Assembly: GCA_937873715.1 (NCBI GenBank)
Contig: CALMYJ010000005.1
Span: forward strand, 248,001-312,000
Length of the DNA: 64,000 nt
Source: an uncultured Chitinophagaceae bacterium
GTDB taxonomy: Bacteria; Bacteroidota; Bacteroidia; Chitinophagales; Chitinophagaceae
Direction: 5' to 3'
Below the pieces are notes generated by a model, which saw nothing but the letters and a program-made list of their open reading frames with translations, was not told the DNA's origin and made no database searches. Positions 52,730 to 62,070 of this stretch are shown in pieces; positions within the stretch are counted from its first letter, which is position 1; every line of letters starts with the position of its first letter. The translations under genes and the position numbers were made by a program.

Positions 52730-54601
52730 ATGAAAAATAAAAAACTACCTGGTACTTATTGCCTGGTGCTAATCCTGTCTATTATTTGCAGCACAGTGCA
52801 GGCACAGGAATGTTATCCATCCAACTGGTGGGTGGGTATGAAGATGAATAAAGTACAGTTGATGCTGTATGCAGGCAGCGATAAATCCTTTCCATCAAAA
52901 TGCACTGTGAGCAGCAGTAATGCAGGTGTAAAGGTTTTAAAAGTACACCGCCCCGAAAACAACCGTTACCTCTTTGTAGATATAATGCTGTTACCTGCTG
53001 CAAAGCCGGGCAATGCAACGATACGGGTTAATACAATAGTGAAAGCTGAGGGTTTTGAAATACCCTTTGTCATTAAAGAGCGTCGTAAAGGCAGGGGTAC
53101 CGTTTTTGCACAGGGCGTTACTTCAAAAGATTTTATGTACCTCATTATGCCCGACCGCTTCAGCAATGGCGACCCCACCAACGACCGTGTACCCGGTATG
53201 AGAGACCAGAGCCTGAACAGGGATACCGTTTTTAACCGCCATGGCGGTGATTTAAAAGGCATACAAAATCATCTTGATTACCTGCACAACCTTGGTATCA
53301 CCACACTTTGGTTAAACCCCGTGCTGGAAAATGATATGCCTAACCGCACCGAACATGGGTATGCGTTTACCAATCATTATAAAATTGACCCACGCCTTGG
53401 CGGCGATAAAGCTTATAAAGATTTGATTGATGCCGCACATGCTAAAGGCATGAAAGTAATACAGGATGCGGTGTACAATCATGTAGGCCTGTATCACCAC
53501 ACCGTACAGGATAAACCCATGAGCGACTGGCTGCACAACTGGCCCGTGTATACGAATACTTCCTACAAAGACCAAACCCTGTTTGACCCCTACGGTACAA
53601 AGAAAGATTACCGCATTATGGCCGATGGCTGGTTTACCAAAGAAATGCCCGACCTGAACCAGCATAATCCTTATGTAGCCAACTTTTTAATACAGCATGC
53701 TGTATGGAGTGTAGAGGAGTTTGGTATCGATGGATGGCGTATTGATACCTATGCTTACAACGATTTGGAATTTATGAACCGCTGCAATAAAGCCCTCACC
53801 GACGAATACCCCAGTATCACCATGTTTGGCGAAACCTGGGTGCATGGTGTGCCCAACCAGGCTTATTTTGTGCAAAGCACCATCAATACCCCATTTAAAA
53901 GCAACCTGCAGGCTGTAACAGATTTTCAAACTTTATGGGGAATAAAAGATGCGATGACGCAGGACTTTGGCTGGACCGAAGGTGTAAACAGCCTGTATAC
54001 AAAACTGAGCTATGACTTTTTATATAAAGACCCCATGCGGAATGTGATTTTTTTAGACAATCATGATATCAGCCGTTTTTATACGGTTGTTGGTGAGGAT
54101 ATCAATAAATATAAGTCATCACTGTGCTGGCTGTTTACCTGCAGGGGTATTCCTCAAATGTATTATGGATCCGAACTGGCCACTACCGGTTCCACTCATC
54201 CCAGCGACGGATATGTACGGCTCGATTTTCCCGGCGGCTGGCCAGGCGATGCTGTAAATAAATTTACACCCGAAGGAAGAACGGATAAGGACAACGAAAT
54301 ATGGAACCTGGTACATGCCCTGGCCAATTACCGCAAAACATCATCTGCAATTACCACGGGTAAAATGATGCAATACCTGCCTGTAGACGGGCTTTACGTA
54401 TACTTCAGGTATGATGCAGCACAAACTGTAATGGTGGTAATGAATACATCCAAAACGGATAAAAAGGTTTCTTTTAGTGATTATACCGAAAGAACAGCAG
54501 GCTTTACCCATTACAGCAATATTGTTACTAAAACAAAACAACCGCTACAGGATTTTACGCTTGGCAGCTACCAGGCTTTGGTATTGGAACTGGGCAAATA
54601 A
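52730..54601 (+). CDS. Secreted GH13 alpha-amylase/neopullulanase-like enzyme
   Basis: 623 aa from the ATG at 52730, which begins a signal peptide (KLPGTYCLVLILSIICSTVQAQE). Residues 25-125 form an N-terminal Ig-like cyclomaltodextrinase domain. The TIM barrel carries DAVYNH, GWRIDTY (nucleophile Asp), FGETW (acid/base Glu) and FLDNHDISR (third Asp). It hydrolyses starch or maltodextrin in the periplasm, like SusA of Bacteroides. It is directly downstream of the disaccharide MFS, which would import the products. The C-terminal 85 residues form the usual GH13 beta domain. Confidence 0.94.
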   Translation: MKNKKLPGTYCLVLILSIICSTVQAQECYPSNWWVGMKMNKVQLMLYAGSDKSFPSKCTVSSSNAGVKVLKVHRPENNRYLFVDIMLLPAAKPGNATIRVNTIVKAEGFEIPFVIKERRKGRGTVFAQGVTSKDFMYLIMPDRFSNGDPTNDRVPGMRDQSLNRDTVFNRHGGDLKGIQNHLDYLHNLGITTLWLNPVLENDMPNRTEHGYAFTNHYKIDPRLGGDKAYKDLIDAAHAKGMKVIQDAVYNHVGLYHHTVQDKPMSDWLHNWPVYTNTSYKDQTLFDPYGTKKDYRIMADGWFTKEMPDLNQHNPYVANFLIQHAVWSVEEFGIDGWRIDTYAYNDLEFMNRCNKALTDEYPSITMFGETWVHGVPNQAYFVQSTINTPFKSNLQAVTDFQTLWGIKDAMTQDFGWTEGVNSLYTKLSYDFLYKDPMRNVIFLDNHDISRFYTVVGEDINKYKSSLCWLFTCRGIPQMYYGSELATTGSTHPSDGYVRLDFPGGWPGDAVNKFTPEGRTDKDNEIWNLVHALANYRKTSSAITTGKMMQYLPVDGLYVYFRYDAAQTVMVVMNTSKTDKKVSFSDYTERTAGFTHYSNIVTKTKQPLQDFTLGSYQALVLELGK

Positions 54602-54614
54602 AACTGGAAATTTT

Positions 54615-55043
54615 TTAAGAAGCAGCCGTATTTACCTTATCGTTTACATAACTGATGTTAACCTCAACATCGGGATGCAGGCTTTTGATAACGGGGCAAT
54701 GTTCGCCGGTACGCTTTAAAATGGTCATGTCTTTTTCTTCCAGTGTCATGTTTTCCGGGAAACTGAGCACCACATCAATTTTTGAAATACGGCGAGGATC
54801 GGCAGCCATATACTTTTTTACATCAATTGTTACACCTTTAAGTTCGATACCCATGTCGTTGGCCTTGATGCCCATTGTGGTTATCATACAGGTACCCAGG
54901 GCAGTACACACCAGGTCGGTAGGCGAAAAACGTTCGCCCTTACCCCTGTTATCGGTTGGGGCATCAGTTTCAATACTTGTTCCGCTTTGCAGGTGTGTGG
55001 CGCTGCAGCGTAAATTGCCTTCGTAAGTTATTGTAGCAGTCAT
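54615..55043 (-). CDS. OsmC/Ohr-family peroxidase-like protein
   Basis: 142 aa. The OsmC pattern is present: an N-terminal strand (MTATITYEGNLRCSATH), FSPTDLVCTALGTCMITTMGI with the first redox cysteine, and RTGEHCPVIKSL with the second. The two cysteines (near 53 and 119) match the thiol peroxidase pair. Members reduce organic hydroperoxides in the cytoplasm. It converges on the amylase gene with only 13 bases between the stops and diverges from the outer-membrane-like gene at 55085. Confidence 0.92.
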   Translation of the reverse strand: MTATITYEGNLRCSATHLQSGTSIETDAPTDNRGKGERFSPTDLVCTALGTCMITTMGIKANDMGIELKGVTIDVKKYMAADPRRISKIDVVLSFPENMTLEEKDMTILKRTGEHCPVIKSLHPDVEVNISYVNDKVNTAAS

Positions 55044-55048
55044 TGCCT

Positions 55049-55056
55049 TATTTTTG
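55049..55056 (+). promoter_or_regulatory. -7 box of the 55085 gene
   Basis: TATTTTTG, with TTG at 55031-55033 (15-base spacer, slightly short), 28 bases before the ATG. Confidence 0.5.
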
Positions 55057-55084
55057 CATAAATTTACTGAAGTAACCTATTCAC

Positions 55085-55894
55085 ATGCGGAAAATATTTT
55101 TGACGAGCCTGGTAATCAGTTCATTACTCACCGCTTCGGCGCAAACCACCAAGGAAGAAAGGAAGCAGGCAAAAAGAGAGAAAATTAATGCACTCATCAA
55201 GCAGGAAGAAGAAGGGGTGATTGCTTACCGTAAGCACACAATTTTTGGCATTAAACTCACCAACGACGGGTACGGGGCATTCCTTGATTTTGGCAGGGGC
55301 CAGTCTATCACCAAAGCACTGCTGTTTCAAATAGATTTTTCGGAACGTAAGCATGCTAAAGAAGATAAACAAACCAACCCATTTATTCCCACCACACCAT
55401 ACATCTATGGTAAGATAAACTTTTTTTATCCCCTTAAGTTGGGTGTGCAGCAACAGGTATTACTGGGTAACAAAAGCAATAAAAACGGTGTAAGTGTAAC
55501 AGGGAATTTTGGTGGCGGTATTTCACTTGCACTGTTGCGCCCCTATATGCTCGATGTGTTTGACACCGCCATCGGCAGGCGCAGGAATATTAAATATGAA
55601 AGTGCAGACAGCAGCTTGTTTACCGACAATAGCCGTTTGCTGAATCCGAATGATCTTTCTGTATCCGGGCCCAGGCTTGGTTCGGGCTGGAGCCAGATGA
55701 AAGTTACACCGGGCCTTTATGTGAAAGCAGCAGTGCGGTTCGATTATGCCAGGTTTAACGAAGTGGTGAACGGGCTTGAAGTAGGTGTAAATGCAGAGTA
55801 TTATACTAAAGCAATACCCCAAATTGTATTTGTGGAATACAATCGATTTTTTGCCAACATATACGTTGCTATTTTGTTTGGTAAAAGAAAATAG
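55085..55894 (+). CDS. Putative outer-membrane beta-barrel protein, 269 aa
   Basis: A signal peptide covers residues 1-20 (FLTSLVISSLLTASAQ). A short charged helix (KEERKQAKREKINALIKQEEE) follows, then an all-beta region with alternating aromatic residues (GAFLDFGRGQS, KINFFYPLKLGVQQQVLLGN, GGGISLALLRPYMLDV) and a final F-x-N-I-Y-V-A-I-L-F strand that looks like an outer-membrane assembly signal. It is not a family I can name; such proteins are common in Chitinophagaceae. It diverges from the OsmC gene and precedes lipA, which has its own promoter. Confidence 0.7.
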   Translation: MRKIFLTSLVISSLLTASAQTTKEERKQAKREKINALIKQEEEGVIAYRKHTIFGIKLTNDGYGAFLDFGRGQSITKALLFQIDFSERKHAKEDKQTNPFIPTTPYIYGKINFFYPLKLGVQQQVLLGNKSNKNGVSVTGNFGGGISLALLRPYMLDVFDTAIGRRRNIKYESADSSLFTDNSRLLNPNDLSVSGPRLGSGWSQMKVTPGLYVKAAVRFDYARFNEVVNGLEVGVNAEYYTKAIPQIVFVEYNRFFANIYVAILFGKRK

Positions 55895-55941
55895 CCCGTG
55901 GTTAAAAAATTACAGCCGTGTATACATAAGTGATACACTGC

Positions 55942-55949
55942 TACTTTTG
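55942..55949 (+). promoter_or_regulatory. -7 box of lipA
   Basis: TACTTTTG, 39 bases before the lipA ATG. A TTGGAG ribosome site follows at 55974-55979, a stronger Shine-Dalgarno than most genes here. Confidence 0.55.
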
Positions 55950-55988
55950 AAGTTGAAACAGCATTGAAAAAATATTGGAGTACAAATT

Positions 55989-56918
55989 ATGACAGAGTTA
56001 CCCGTTATTGAAGGAATAGTAGAACAACCACTGAAAAAGCCCAACTGGCTTAGGGTAAAGCTACCAATTGGCGAAGATTATAAACATGTACGCAGTTTGG
56101 TAGATACTCACAAGCTTCACACCATTTGCGAAAGTGGCAATTGCCCCAATATGGGCGAATGTTGGGGTGCAGGCACCGCTACCTTTATGATACTCGGTAA
56201 TATTTGCACCCGCAGTTGCGGTTTTTGTGCAGTGGCTACCGGCAAGCCCGATCCTGTGGATTGGGATGAGCCGCAACGGGTAGCCGAAGCGATACACCTG
56301 ATGAAGGTAAAGCATGCTGTAATTACTTCTGTAGACAGGGATGAACTGGCCGACCAGGGCAGTATCATCTGGTACAATACCATTAAAGCGGTAAAAGCAC
56401 TAAACCCATTTACCACCCTGGAAACACTGGTGCCCGATTTTAGGGCCGATGCCAGTTGTGTGCAAAGGGTGGTGGATGCTGCACCCGAAGTAGTATCGCA
56501 TAATATTGAAACTGTAGAGCGCCTTACCAGGCAGGTGCGTATACAGGCTAAATACTGGCGTAGTATGGAAACCCTGCGTATGCTGAAGCAGGGCGGTATG
56601 CGTACAAAAAGTGGTATTATGCTTGGCCTTGGTGAAACTAAGGAAGAAGTAATACAAACCATGCAGGATTTATGCGATAATGGCGTGGATGTAATTACCA
56701 TCGGGCAATACCTGCAACCATCAAAAAAACATTTGCCCGTACACCGCTTTGTACACCCGGATGAGTTTAACGAACTTCGTGAAATAGGGTACAATATGGG
56801 CTTCGATTATGTAGAAAGCGGCCCGCTGGTACGCTCCTCGTACCATAGCGAAAAGCATGTAATAGCAGGCTGGGGCAGGGGTAAATGGATGGAAGAAAAA
56901 GCGGCTGTAACCGGTTAG
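55989..56918 (+). CDS. lipA: Lipoyl synthase
   Basis: 309 aa radical-SAM enzyme. The auxiliary cluster motif C-x4-C-x5-C is [12 protein letters not shown] (near residues 45-56). The radical-SAM motif C-x3-C-x2-C is CTRSCGFC (near 74-81). The C-terminal RSSY segment whose serine ligates the auxiliary cluster is [10 protein letters not shown]. It inserts two sulfur atoms into octanoyl groups on lipoate-dependent complexes in the cytoplasm. Size is normal. The promoter is clear, and the next gene runs toward it. Confidence 0.97.
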   Translation: MTELPVIEGIVEQPLKKPNWLRVKLPIGEDYKHVRSLVDTHKLHTICESGNCPNMGECWGAGTATFMILGNICTRSCGFCAVATGKPDPVDWDEPQRVAEAIHLMKVKHAVITSVDRDELADQGSIIWYNTIKAVKALNPFTTLETLVPDFRADASCVQRVVDAAPEVVSHNIETVERLTRQVRIQAKYWRSMETLRMLKQGGMRTKSGIMLGLGETKEEVIQTMQDLCDNGVDVITIGQYLQPSKKHLPVHRFVHPDEFNELREIGYNMGFDYVESGPLVRSSYHSEKHVIAGWGRGKWMEEKAAVTG

Positions 56919-56978
56919 TACATGCAGTTTTGCATATCGGGATAAAAATATCCCCCTTTAAATTTATTTGTTTTGCTT

Positions 56979-56995
56979 AACCTTTCAAGGTTTTT
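56979..56995 (+). terminator. Weak terminator after lipA
   Basis: AACCT and AGGTT pair around TTCA, followed by a short T run. The rest of 56919-57177 is AT-rich with no supported gene. Confidence 0.35.
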
Positions 56996-57177
56996 CTCAG
57001 CGTGAAATAGGAGTAGTGTCACGCATGGAACGATGATAAATAAATTAATTATGTAGAAGTTAAATGTTGTTGGTAACAAGGAACTGATATTGAGCAAGAA
57101 TAGAGTAGTTTAAGTTCTGAAATGGCTTTAATGCACAAAAATTATTAAAATAAGAAGCTCAGCTTTCACAAAACAAT

Positions 57178-58665
57178 TTAGCTTTCTCCGTAATTAGGGA
57201 TTGAATCCAAAATGTGAAGTACTTTATCTGGTTGTAGTGCCCATCTGAATGCAGGATGAACCTCCCAGTCGTATCCGAAATCAACAAACTGAGAAGATAA
57301 ATATCTGTTTTCCTCAAAATACTTCCGATCAATAATTTCATCTCCATCACGATCGATAATGAGTTTTCTAGCAGTAATAAAATTGATTTTATAGAGAAAT
57401 TGGGCTAAATCAGATTGAATTGCGTTCTTTCCATTTGCAAAGGTGAAAGTTGCATGTTCCATAATATTCTTAAGCTTCGACCTTAATTCTGTAGTATTGT
57501 AATGAAACCATTTTCCTTCATTAACCTGTTTTCTGCTGGGCTTCATTTCAAAGATTAATCTTTGAATACTCGGTAATTCAGATTTATATTCATTGATTGT
57601 ATCTTGTATTCTACCTTGAGAGTACTCTTCGAAAATCGTTTCAAAATTTATAGTATTAATAATTGTATAATTTCGTTTATGTGCATCTCTTGCTGCCAAA
57701 GTACAGAGTTTTACAAGATCTCGAGGGCGTTTGCGGATTAAACTCATTAAAACACGATGAATTGGAGCATTAGCCCAAATTCCAGTTGAATTGAATCGTG
57801 GTGCAAATACAGGTTCAAGGTAATGACTTAAATGGCGTGTCGGTGTTTGTTTTAAGATGTCAATATTACATTCACGCTCAAAGAAAGACTCTATTCTCTT
57901 AATTAGGAGTATTAATATTTCTTGGTTTGACCACTTATGCCAGATTACAGATCCTTCTATTTTGTCCGTTGATTCGTCAGAGGTTCTAACTAGATAATAA
58001 ACATCAGATCTAAGTGCTATTTTGAAATTTAGTCCACGTGTTTCATTGCTTAAATCTCTCACGGCACTCATTAATGCTGAAATCCTATTTATATCTTCTT
58101 TTCGACTTTGCCAACCTCTGTCTAGATCGTCAATGTAGATGACAATTTTTGAAAATTTTAAAAACTTTTCAACAATTTTTTTTTGAGTAGGAAGTAAATC
58201 AGCTTTTTCTTCAATTATTTTTTTAAATGTGTCTTTTAAATAAGTTAATAATTGTCCTGCAATGTTGAGAGGGGAAGATAATAAACCGACTTTGTCCATC
58301 ATCCCAACAGTCTCAAGTGCTTTATCAGCTATTATCTTTATTAATCCAAGTTTCCAATCCCTAATGGTTTGCAAAGGGTCGTTTGTATCTTTACCTAAAT
58401 CAGCGATATCATCAGGCTTAATGAGTATTGAAAGCCGATTTTTTTCTAAATCTTCATTCATAGCAATTTTGAATATTGCTGATTTGCCAATCCCTTTGTG
58501 TCCAACAACAATTCTTAACGGAAGATCAGCAACAACTTTCTCATGTGTATCACTCTTAAAATAGTAGGCTTGTAGTCTTTCAAAAGTTTCATCCTCTGCT
58601 GCTTCATTACCAAACAGATTTTGAATTACTTCGTCAGTAAATGATGGAATTTTATCTTTAGACAT
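57178..58665 (-). CDS. P-loop ATPase, Sll1717-like, AT-rich
   Basis: 495 aa soluble protein. Walker A is GHKGIGKS at residues 55-62 and Walker B is IVIYIDDLDRG near 174-184, followed by a sensor-like LKIALRSDVYYL stretch. This layout (short N-terminal helix pair, P-loop, DDLDR, and a helical C-terminal half with RKRPRDLVKL) fits the uncharacterised Sll1717-type ATPases, distant relatives of KAP/STAND NTPases. No transmembrane helix and no fused effector domain are seen. Base use is clearly more AT-rich than the neighbours, with many TTT/AAT/ATA codons, which suggests recent transfer. No partner gene flanks it. Function unknown. Confidence 0.8.
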   Translation of the reverse strand: MSKDKIPSFTDEVIQNLFGNEAAEDETFERLQAYYFKSDTHEKVVADLPLRIVVGHKGIGKSAIFKIAMNEDLEKNRLSILIKPDDIADLGKDTNDPLQTIRDWKLGLIKIIADKALETVGMMDKVGLLSSPLNIAGQLLTYLKDTFKKIIEEKADLLPTQKKIVEKFLKFSKIVIYIDDLDRGWQSRKEDINRISALMSAVRDLSNETRGLNFKIALRSDVYYLVRTSDESTDKIEGSVIWHKWSNQEILILLIKRIESFFERECNIDILKQTPTRHLSHYLEPVFAPRFNSTGIWANAPIHRVLMSLIRKRPRDLVKLCTLAARDAHKRNYTIINTINFETIFEEYSQGRIQDTINEYKSELPSIQRLIFEMKPSRKQVNEGKWFHYNTTELRSKLKNIMEHATFTFANGKNAIQSDLAQFLYKINFITARKLIIDRDGDEIIDRKYFEENRYLSSQFVDFGYDWEVHPAFRWALQPDKVLHILDSIPNYGES

Positions 58666-58713
58666 GATTTGTTTTTTGTAAATCTAAATCATTTCAGTTT
58701 ATTTATATGTTTC

Positions 58714-58735
58714 TTAGAATCTTAGAAGTTTCTAA
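58714..58735. promoter_or_regulatory. TTAGAA repeats, one inverted, upstream of the ATPase gene
   Basis: TTAGAA at 58714 and 58722, with TTCTAA at 58730 making the inverted repeat TTAGAA-GT-TTCTAA. It lies between the divergent ATPase gene and the gene at 58783 and may be an operator. Confidence 0.35.
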
Positions 58736-58770
58736 AAGATTTGTACAACATCTTTTTCATTGCACCTCTA

Positions 58771-58778
58771 TATTTTTG
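58771..58778 (+). promoter_or_regulatory. -7 box 4 bases from a start codon
   Basis: TATTTTTG ends 4 bases before the ATG at 58783, so the message is probably leaderless. It also excludes the upstream TTG at 58741 as the start. Confidence 0.5.
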
Positions 58779-58782
58779 CCGC

Positions 58783-59631
58783 ATGAAAAGGTTAGCATTT
58801 TCCCTTCTGTTTTTGTTGGGAGCATTCAGGGTATGGGCACAAATGGGTATTGCATACATCAGTATTGATGCTGGTGGTGCTGTGCAGCAGATTCATGGTA
58901 CAAGCCCGGATGAAACAGGTTATGACGGTAATACAGAGCCTAATGTACGCCCCTTTATTACCGATGATGCGAGGGTGGTGGGCAACAGGCTGGCACAACT
59001 CGAAAGCTGGGTAAGAATTGATAAGGAATCGGGGCAGCACTGGGTACTGGCAGCTTATGGCCCAAATAAAAAACTGGAGTTAACTGCAGGTGGCGTGTAT
59101 GGCTACGAAAAAGAACCGAACAGCAAAAAAATGTTTTCGTATGCACTGCCTTTACTTCAGGCCAAATACCTGGTAAAAGAATATGGTGCCGGCCAATTGC
59201 CCGGATTGGGTGTAGTGGCTGGTACATTTTTGCCGGTAGGCAGCGGTGCATTTAAGCCTGCAGGTTATGGCACTTTTGCATTTGCAACTATATCACAATG
59301 TATCGGCAAACAGGAAGATGTACTTATACATGCAAATATTGGCGGTAATTACCTGCATATAGATGGTGCAGATGAGTTAATTAACACATGGGGTTTTGGT
59401 ACGCAGGTAAAAGTATACAGGGGTATGCACCTGGTTGCCGAACTTTTTTCGGGCGACCCTTATATACCCGGTACAGGAACTGCTTACCAGCTAGGCTATC
59501 GATATTTCTTCAACGATTTACTTCAGGTTGATATGACAATTGGTAAGGGTTTTGCCGGTGAGGTGATAATGCCGCTATGGGTTAGCGCCGGCGTACGTTT
59601 GGTAACAGAGCGGTTTTTAAAAAAGAAGTAA
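58783..59631 (+). CDS. Putative outer-membrane protein, 282 aa
   Basis: A signal peptide covers residues 1-19 (LAFSLLFLLGAFRVWAQ). The mature part is beta-rich with alternating strands ending in aromatic residues (HWVLAAYGPNKKLELTAGGVYGYEK, FSYALPLLQAKYLVKEYG, AYQLGYRYFFNDLLQVDMTIGKGF) and a final V-S-A-G-V-R-L-V strand. The pattern is that of outer-membrane barrel proteins of unknown role, possibly related to the phenol MetA-degradation-like or OmpW-like groups. No specific family is recognised. The start is fixed by the -7 box. It stands between the ATPase and truB genes. Confidence 0.7.
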   Translation: MKRLAFSLLFLLGAFRVWAQMGIAYISIDAGGAVQQIHGTSPDETGYDGNTEPNVRPFITDDARVVGNRLAQLESWVRIDKESGQHWVLAAYGPNKKLELTAGGVYGYEKEPNSKKMFSYALPLLQAKYLVKEYGAGQLPGLGVVAGTFLPVGSGAFKPAGYGTFAFATISQCIGKQEDVLIHANIGGNYLHIDGADELINTWGFGTQVKVYRGMHLVAELFSGDPYIPGTGTAYQLGYRYFFNDLLQVDMTIGKGFAGEVIMPLWVSAGVRLVTERFLKKK

Positions 59632-59805
59632 TTACCTGGTGCAGCAATACAATACCAATGCTGTTTTAAATTTCCATGGATATATTGTTTTAACTTTACG
59701 TGTAAACATAAACGTTATATCGCCACAATATTTACCCCGTATTTTTCAAGCACAATTTCTGTAGGGGTAAAGTTTTCTATCTGCTATCTTTACAAAAATT
59801 AATCT

Positions 59806-60600
59806 TTGGCTAAGCAAACATACAGGCATAAGCATGCTGATAAAATTGGCGTTCAGCAGAATACCACGATAAAAAAATATCCGCCGCTACACCCGGAATT
59901 GCAGCAGCAATTTGCCGAAGGTAAAGTGCTGCTGATAGATAAACCATTACACTGGACATCGTTTGACGTAGTGCGTAAACTCCGTAATGCGCTGCAGATA
60001 AAAAAAATTGGCCATGCCGGCACATTAGATCCCCTTGCTACCGGCCTGCTGATTGTGTGCACCGGAAAATTTACCAAAAAAATAAATGAGTACATGGCCC
60101 GGGAAAAAGTGTACACCGGCCATATAACCCTTGGCGCCACTACCCCTACTTACGATCTGGAGAGTACCCCGGAGCATTTTAAACCATTTGATGCAATAAC
60201 CCCCCAACAAATTAAGGAGGCTGCACAACAGTTTATTGGCTCTATCCAACAATACCCCCCGGTATTTTCTGCCATCAAAAAAGATGGTGTGGCTTTATAC
60301 GAACTGGCAAGGAGGGGAGAGGCGGTAGACTTGAAGCCACGTTCTGTTAGTATCAGTAGTTTTGAGATAACAGGCATTAATCTTCCGGAACTGGCTTTCA
60401 GGGTGCGTTGCTCAACGGGGACGTATATCCGCAGCCTGGCACACGATTTTGGACAGGCATTGCATTGCGGTGCTTACCTCAGCAGCCTGCGCCGTACCCA
60501 TATCGGTGATTTTGATGTAAAAGATGCCAGCACCGTAAACGATTTTATCCATTCATTGTATCCGGCAACTGATGGCAGTGCCGGGGGAAATATGGGTTAA
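59806..60600 (+). CDS. truB: tRNA pseudouridine(55) synthase
   Basis: 264 aa from a TTG start (reads MAKQTYRHKHADKIG); no ATG lies near the expected N-terminus. TruB motifs are IDKPLHWTSFDVVRKLR, the catalytic aspartate in GHAGTLDPLATGLL, YTGHITLGATTPTYDLE and RCSTGTYIRSLAHDFG. It isomerises U55 in the T arm of tRNAs. The TATCTTTA box at 59785-59792 is close to the -7 consensus and lies 13 bases upstream. It converges on the SET-domain gene across 15 bases. Confidence 0.95.
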   Translation: MAKQTYRHKHADKIGVQQNTTIKKYPPLHPELQQQFAEGKVLLIDKPLHWTSFDVVRKLRNALQIKKIGHAGTLDPLATGLLIVCTGKFTKKINEYMAREKVYTGHITLGATTPTYDLESTPEHFKPFDAITPQQIKEAAQQFIGSIQQYPPVFSAIKKDGVALYELARRGEAVDLKPRSVSISSFEITGINLPELAFRVRCSTGTYIRSLAHDFGQALHCGAYLSSLRRTHIGDFDVKDASTVNDFIHSLYPATDGSAGGNMG

Positions 60601-60615
60601 CTATCTTCCCGACAG

Positions 60616-61026
60616 TTACTCCTGTACAATATCTCCGTAATTAATCAGCAACTCTTCGCCGGCTTTAATATCCCGTAGTGTTTCAAAATACTCGCCATCA
60701 TTTACAGAGCAGGTATTGGGTTCATCGGAGTGATTTAAAAAATAAACAAGATCCATTTTTTTAAAACCATCTTTTGGAACAAAGTAGTTGTCGGCATCAA
60801 AAAGACAATAGGTTTCTACAAGGTGCCGGGAAGCTGCAGGGAGATTTTCTATTGCCGTTTTTGGAACCACTATCCAGTCATCATCTTTGCCGGGAGGCGA
60901 AAACATATTGCGGCAGCCTTTAGGTATATCCCTTATGGCAAATACGCCAATGCCATCCACCGGCGATGGCCTGAGCATTACGTAAGTATTGTTTGCCAGT
61001 TCCTGTAATAAATTTTCCACGCTCAT
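60616..61026 (-). CDS. SET-domain protein (putative lysine methyltransferase)
   Basis: 136 aa made almost wholly of a small SET domain. VDGIGVFAIRDIPKG (residues 23-37) is the opening strand pattern, FLNHSDEPN (97-104) holds the NHS pseudoknot motif, and GEELLINYG (123-131) holds the E-L-x2-x-Y motif, which together bind S-adenosylmethionine. Compact bacterial SET proteins have few known substrates; ribosomal or histone-like proteins are possible. It is cytoplasmic. It lies 29 bases downstream of the HU/SPOR gene on the same strand. The catalytic tyrosine is Y130. Confidence 0.88.
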   Translation of the reverse strand: MSVENLLQELANNTYVMLRPSPVDGIGVFAIRDIPKGCRNMFSPPGKDDDWIVVPKTAIENLPAASRHLVETYCLFDADNYFVPKDGFKKMDLVYFLNHSDEPNTCSVNDGEYFETLRDIKAGEELLINYGDIVQE

Positions 61027-61055
61027 TAACGGGGTGGGTTATGCGTAAAAGCTGA

Positions 61056-61955
61056 TTATTGAAGCAAAACAAAAGGGTTGCCGCCAAAAAAACGCCTTAG
61101 TGAATCTCTTACTTTTGCAGTATCCTCCACGGCCCTGCTAAAAGGCATTGCCAGCCGGTGATGGGCAGAATCTATAGTGATAATCTCCAGCTTGTGTCCC
61201 CACTGGCTTAGCTTGCCAAAGGCTTTTGTAGCTGCTGCTATGCTATTGTATTCTTTTAGTACAATTTTAAAACCACTATAGTTTGCCACCGGTAAAACTG
61301 TATCAACGGCGCTGCTGTCTGGTTTGGGCGTTGTGATTAACGTATCCGGGGTGATTGCCTGGGCGGTATCGGCAGGGATATCTGTAAGCATTTGTGTTTC
61401 TTCCGGGCTGTTGTTACTATTGTTGGTAAACCAGTAATACAGGCCCAGGGATACGAAAATCAATACGACCAGGGTTGTGCCTATAAGAACGTTGCGCTTA
61501 CTGTTATTTTTTTTGCTTTCCGATTCAAATGAAATGTCCTGCTCTGCTTTTGATTTTATTTCTTTTACCGGCTCTTCAATTTTTGGACTGATGAATCGGC
61601 CGGGCGTAAATTCATACACACCGCCCTGGTTTTTTTGTATAGTGCCAATGCCTTCTATAATGAGCGGTTTGCCAATATTTAAAAACTGCTTGGCTAATAT
61701 GGTATACGATTCCAGGTCGGAAGCAGAAAGTGATTTAAGCTTTTTTGTTTTTTGCGTAATAAAATCAATCAGCGCTGCATCCTCTGTTGCTTTAAGGTTG
61801 TACTCAAAACTGATAGCGCCTTCGGGCATAACAAAATCTTTGTCATTTTCTGCAGGCAGCACAACTGTAGGGTTTAGTATAAAAGTACCAATGCCCTGCA
61901 GCGAAACATTTTTATTGCTGTATAAATGCTGAACAATGAGTTGCTCAATTTTCAC
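61056..61955 (-). CDS. HU-CCDC81/SPOR membrane protein
   Basis: 299 aa. Residues 1-70 and 75-125 look like the two HU-like domains of the Bacteroidota CCDC81 group (LQGIGTFILNP and IEGIGTIQKNQGGVYEFTPGRF). A single membrane helix follows at 156-176 (LIGTTLVVLIFVSLGLYYWF), then a proline/threonine-rich linker and a C-terminal SPOR domain (GFKIVLKEYNSIAAATKAFGKL, ending PFVLLQ) from about 222. SPOR domains bind denuded septal peptidoglycan, so the protein probably sits at the division site with its HU-like domains in the cytoplasm. The order HU-HU-TM-SPOR is a Bacteroidota hallmark. Confidence 0.88.
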   Translation of the reverse strand: MKIEQLIVQHLYSNKNVSLQGIGTFILNPTVVLPAENDKDFVMPEGAISFEYNLKATEDAALIDFITQKTKKLKSLSASDLESYTILAKQFLNIGKPLIIEGIGTIQKNQGGVYEFTPGRFISPKIEEPVKEIKSKAEQDISFESESKKNNSKRNVLIGTTLVVLIFVSLGLYYWFTNNSNNSPEETQMLTDIPADTAQAITPDTLITTPKPDSSAVDTVLPVANYSGFKIVLKEYNSIAAATKAFGKLSQWGHKLEIITIDSAHHRLAMPFSRAVEDTAKVRDSLRRFFGGNPFVLLQ

Positions 61956-62070
61956 AATTAATTTTTTTTGGATGAAACAAACCTAATGATATTTGATGAA
62001 CCTGCAAAAATCACCCCCTGCACAACTTTGGTATCGGTTGTTTGCCGTGTGTATTCAATTTTAAAACGGC

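Noticed and set aside
56117..56794. A 225-codon open frame antisense to lipA
   Set aside because: Shadow of a strongly conserved gene; serine/cysteine-rich product without domains.
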